From: CAVTAE01 sp051649365
GTDB lineage: Bacteria > Deinococcota > Deinococci > Deinococcales > Trueperaceae
Assembly: GCA_051649365.1 (NCBI GenBank)
Contig: JBOFGY010000169.1
Span: 1-15,126 of the forward strand
Direction: 5' to 3'
DNA: 15,126 nt
The translations under genes and the position numbers were made by a program. The stretch's first letter is position 1, and every line of letters starts with the position of its first letter. The notes beneath the pieces were generated by a model. That model saw only the letters and a program-made list of their open reading frames with translations. It made no database searches and was not told the origin of the DNA. Positions 13,294 to 15,126 of this stretch are shown piece by piece.

Positions 13294-14895
13294 TTATTGA
13301 GCAGCATCTTCTTTTGCAGCGCGAATGGCATCTTGCCAATCTTGGGACATACCACCGGGTGTAAGCCAGCTTACTTCTCCAAGTTCACCATAAATCCACA
13401 CAAATCTGTCAGTGGTGTTGAGGGCATGAGTTAAGGTTGTACGCATGATAGAAGGGTCCATAGGTGCTTTCCAAGCAACATTAAAAAGACCGAAACTCAT
13501 GTCGAGTTTTTGTGACCAGCTGGGTTTGAGGGAGCTTGGAATAAAAGTACTATTAATGCTGTCTGAGGCAATCGTTTGGTCACGCCAGGTATAGGAATTT
13601 TTGAAGTCATCTTCTGTGCGGTATTGGTAAACCTCTCCACCATCGGTAACACGTGCGTTGCCAGTTTGGGCTTCCAACATTCCTACGGTGAGGGGACCAG
13701 ATAATTCGTGCGAACTTGCAGGTCCAATTTGCTCCATGGTTACGTAAGAAGGAGTTTTAGGTTCTGATTTATAAGGACCGTGCAAGGTAGTAACATTGAT
13801 ATCTGGAAACTCTTTCATCATCGCTTCCATCATTTGCTTACCGCGTAAGCGAGCTTGTGCCACATACTCTTCCTTACTCTTTGTAGGCGAAGAGTAATCT
13901 TCTGGGTAATTCATCCATTTATCAAAGTATTCTTCATTATCGAAGAAAATACCTTTGGCTCCCACATCTTTGGCGAGTCTAGCTAATATTCCCCAGTTTT
14001 CGATCGTTTGGTTCCAAGCGGCATCATCAAACAAATCACCTGGATCATCAACTTGGGCGCGCAGCATATTGGCGGGAAACTTATCGAGCTTTCCTTGCAA
14101 GGGCTGAATGTAAGTCCTATACTCACTTTCATAGTCAAGTTTTACACCTTTTTTCATGACCTGCCACCCCGCAGGAATATCAATGACAATCCCGTCAAAG
14201 GGTAAAGACTCGATATAAGATAGGTTTTCCAAAATGGAAGGGGTTCTTGCTGGTCCATTACTACCATTACCATTTAAAAAGATGACATAGGGTTGTTGAG
14301 TGCTCCCATCTACAGGAGCAGGTTCGGTAGGAGCAGGTTCGGTAGGTGCAGGTGTAGAGCTGGTGGTAGGTTCACAGGAGATGTAGGAGAGAATCAGGTT
14401 ACGGTCGGTGGTCGAGGTACCCCCCCAAGCATCATTAATAAACGTCGCTGAGACTTGATCCCCTTCTTTAACCGTGACTTGACCAAACAGAACTTCCTGA
14501 TAACTGGTGCTGTTGAATGATTGAGTGAACGCTTGAGAGCCAATGGTAATGGTCATTTTTGGAGCTTCATCACCGTAAAGCTCAGCTCGAGCCGAAGCAT
14601 AGATATTGTAGGTACCCGCTGGGAGTTCCCTCCAAATCAATTCATCACCATTGCGTAAGAATTTATAGGCTACACCATTGAGACCATTGGGGTCACTGAT
14701 TTTACTGGGGGTGCCTTGGGCTGCAATCGTATCGGCATCCGCCGCACCATTCACGGCTTCGGCTTCCTCTACCCCTAAAGTGTAGTCTTGGTCTGGCTGA
14801 CTTGCCTCTGCGCTCGACGTGCTCGTATCCGAGCAGGCAGCCAACAGCAGCAGCAATACCGACAACACGAGCCATGCTAAAAATCGTTTTGGCAT
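13294..14895 (-). CDS. Lipoprotein with carbohydrate-binding-like module and barrel-like C-terminal domain
   Basis: A 533-aa exported lipoprotein. The signal peptide ends in the lipobox LLAAC (C21), so it is anchored by lipid. Residues about 38-173 look like a beta-sandwich sugar-binding module: an acidic start GVEEAEA, LPAGTYNIYASA, and FINDAWGGTSTTDRNLILSYI, whose ND...DRNL pattern recalls calcium-binding CBM36/CBM60 modules. A Pro/Thr linker with the repeat APTEP follows (178-201). The C-terminal domain (202-530) starts YVIFLNGNG, continues FDGIVIDIPAGW and GAKGIFFDNEEYFDKW (313-327), TLHGPY, and FVWIYGELGEVSW, an order that fits a TIM-barrel glycosidase-like fold with acidic D319/E321/E322 as candidate active-site residues. 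I do not recognise the family. The ATG has GGGAG at good spacing. Its candidate promoter matches that of malE. Confidence 0.75.
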   Translation of the reverse strand: MPKRFLAWLVLSVLLLLLAACSDTSTSSAEASQPDQDYTLGVEEAEAVNGAADADTIAAQGTPSKISDPNGLNGVAYKFLRNGDELIWRELPAGTYNIYASARAELYGDEAPKMTITIGSQAFTQSFNSTSYQEVLFGQVTVKEGDQVSATFINDAWGGTSTTDRNLILSYISCEPTTSSTPAPTEPAPTEPAPVDGSTQQPYVIFLNGNGSNGPARTPSILENLSYIESLPFDGIVIDIPAGWQVMKKGVKLDYESEYRTYIQPLQGKLDKFPANMLRAQVDDPGDLFDDAAWNQTIENWGILARLAKDVGAKGIFFDNEEYFDKWMNYPEDYSSPTKSKEEYVAQARLRGKQMMEAMMKEFPDINVTTLHGPYKSEPKTPSYVTMEQIGPASSHELSGPLTVGMLEAQTGNARVTDGGEVYQYRTEDDFKNSYTWRDQTIASDSINSTFIPSSLKPSWSQKLDMSFGLFNVAWKAPMDPSIMRTTLTHALNTTDRFVWIYGELGEVSWLTPGGMSQDWQDAIRAAKEDAAQ

Positions 14896-14995
14896 TCTTT
14901 TCTCCCTTTCCTCATGCTTTGCTTACTTCTTGACTTACCTTGACCTACTTTTTTCTTTCTTTTCTTTCTTGACTCTCCACCACCCTGCGTCTTAC

Positions 14996-15024
14996 AAGAA
15001 TGTAGCCAAGGTAAGAATATAGCC
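14996..15024. repeat. Tandem AAGAATRTAGCC repeat over the lipoprotein promoter
   Basis: AAGAATGTAGCC (14996-15007) and AAGAATATAGCC (15013-15024) differ at one base and start 17 bp apart. The second overlaps the candidate -10 box. They could be tandem activator or repressor sites, or a duplicated -10. Confidence 0.45.
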
Positions 15025-15042
15025 GAGGTCTCCCAGTGTCTA
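15014..15042 (-). promoter_or_regulatory. Candidate lipoprotein promoter TAGACA-N17-TATTCT
   Basis: On the minus strand TAGACA (15037-15042), a 17-bp spacer and TATTCT (15014-15019) repeat exactly the hexamers and spacing found upstream of malE. The surrounding bases CTAGACAC and TATTCTTAC are also identical in both. The leader to the ATG at 14895 would be about 110 nt and contains a long purine-rich run. Confidence 0.55.
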
Positions 15043-15054
15043 GGTCGAGGTTTT

Positions 15055-15099
15055 ACCTGTCACCTGCCACATCATTTGTACGGGTTGCAGGGTTTGGGT
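15055..15099. repeat. Heptamer units at the right end of the window
   Basis: ACCTGTC and ACCTGCC are adjacent at 15055-15068. Then three 7-bp units at 15079-15099, including TGCAGGG, match the minus-strand units of the 9092-9161 array. No gene is seen between 14896 and 15126. Confidence 0.5.
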
Positions 15100-15126
15100 C
15101 TCTTCGAGTGTAAAAAATCTCACAGA

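Larger units (their letters stand above)
120..14591. repeat. Highly iterated palindrome CTCGAG (38 copies)
   Basis: By hand count CTCGAG starts at 120, 129, 516, 744, 915, 1182, 1584, 2374, 2447, 3026, 3489, 3664, 4002, 4939, 7888, 8347, 8463, 8472, 8523, 8715, 9332, 9512, 9659, 9728, 9794, 10214, 10270, 10373, 10661, 11891, 12059, 12254, 12377, 12482, 13192, 13240, 13250 and 14586. A random 6-mer is expected about 3.7 times in this length. Thirty-two copies lie in genes: 27 read as Leu-Glu (CTC GAG) and 5 in the other two frames. Six are non-coding, including two in the terminator at 13224-13271. None lies between 4945 and 7887. The role is unknown; methylation site, protein binding site or mutational/repair signature are all possible. 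Confidence 0.9.

Noticed and set aside
81..14591. CTCGAG excess as a cloning or assembly artefact (XhoI sites)
   Set aside because: Copies are inside intact conserved genes, in meaningful Leu-Glu positions, and closely spaced pairs (120/129, 8463/8472) encode normal protein sequence.

Overview
The window looks like a chromosomal segment of a bacterium, most likely Deinococcota (Deinococcus-Thermus, perhaps a Truepera-like lineage). The hints are a maltose permease pair with an unusually long MalG and a large extracytoplasmic MalF loop, a MalE signal peptide ending in LAQ, a VUT-family membrane protein, and a tRNA nucleotidyltransferase of CC-adding type. Base composition is a little below 50% GC by eye, low for cultured Deinococcota, so the placement is only moderately secure. 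There is no phage, insertion sequence with transposase, CRISPR array, tRNA or rRNA.

Layout: (1) 81-2360, minus strand: gapA then pgk, the glycolytic glyceraldehyde-phosphate dehydrogenase/phosphoglycerate kinase pair. (2) 2699-7292, minus strand: malE, malF, malG, a maltose/maltodextrin ABC importer without its ATPase; malE and malF are separated by 434 nt of nested palindromes, while malF and malG overlap by 4 nt. (3) 7594-8367, plus: a HAD-superfamily phosphatase. (4) 8418-9023, minus: coaE (last step of coenzyme A synthesis), divergent from (5) 9158-10516, plus: a tRNA nucleotidyltransferase with an HD domain. (6) 10676-11611, plus: a VUT/YhhQ-like membrane protein behind a structured leader. 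(7) 11867-13189, minus: an amidase-signature hydrolase. (8) 13294-14895, minus: a lipoprotein with a carbohydrate-binding-like module and a barrel-like C-terminal domain, ended by a very strong terminator.

The most unusual content is at DNA level. First, the palindrome CTCGAG occurs 38 times by my count where chance predicts about 4, in several reading frames and in non-coding DNA, recalling the highly iterated palindrome HIP1 of cyanobacteria with a different sequence. Second, most intergenic regions carry short degenerate arrays with a 7-bp period, often starting at or overlapping a stop codon and sometimes arranged head-to-head so that they can fold into hairpins. These recall cyanobacterial STRR heptanucleotide repeats. 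Third, the upstream regions of malE and of the carbohydrate-related lipoprotein share the same candidate promoter, TAGACA-N17-TATTCT, with matching flanks. Together these suggest a genome shaped by iterated palindromes and heptamers, with sugar uptake and sugar-polymer functions possibly co-expressed.
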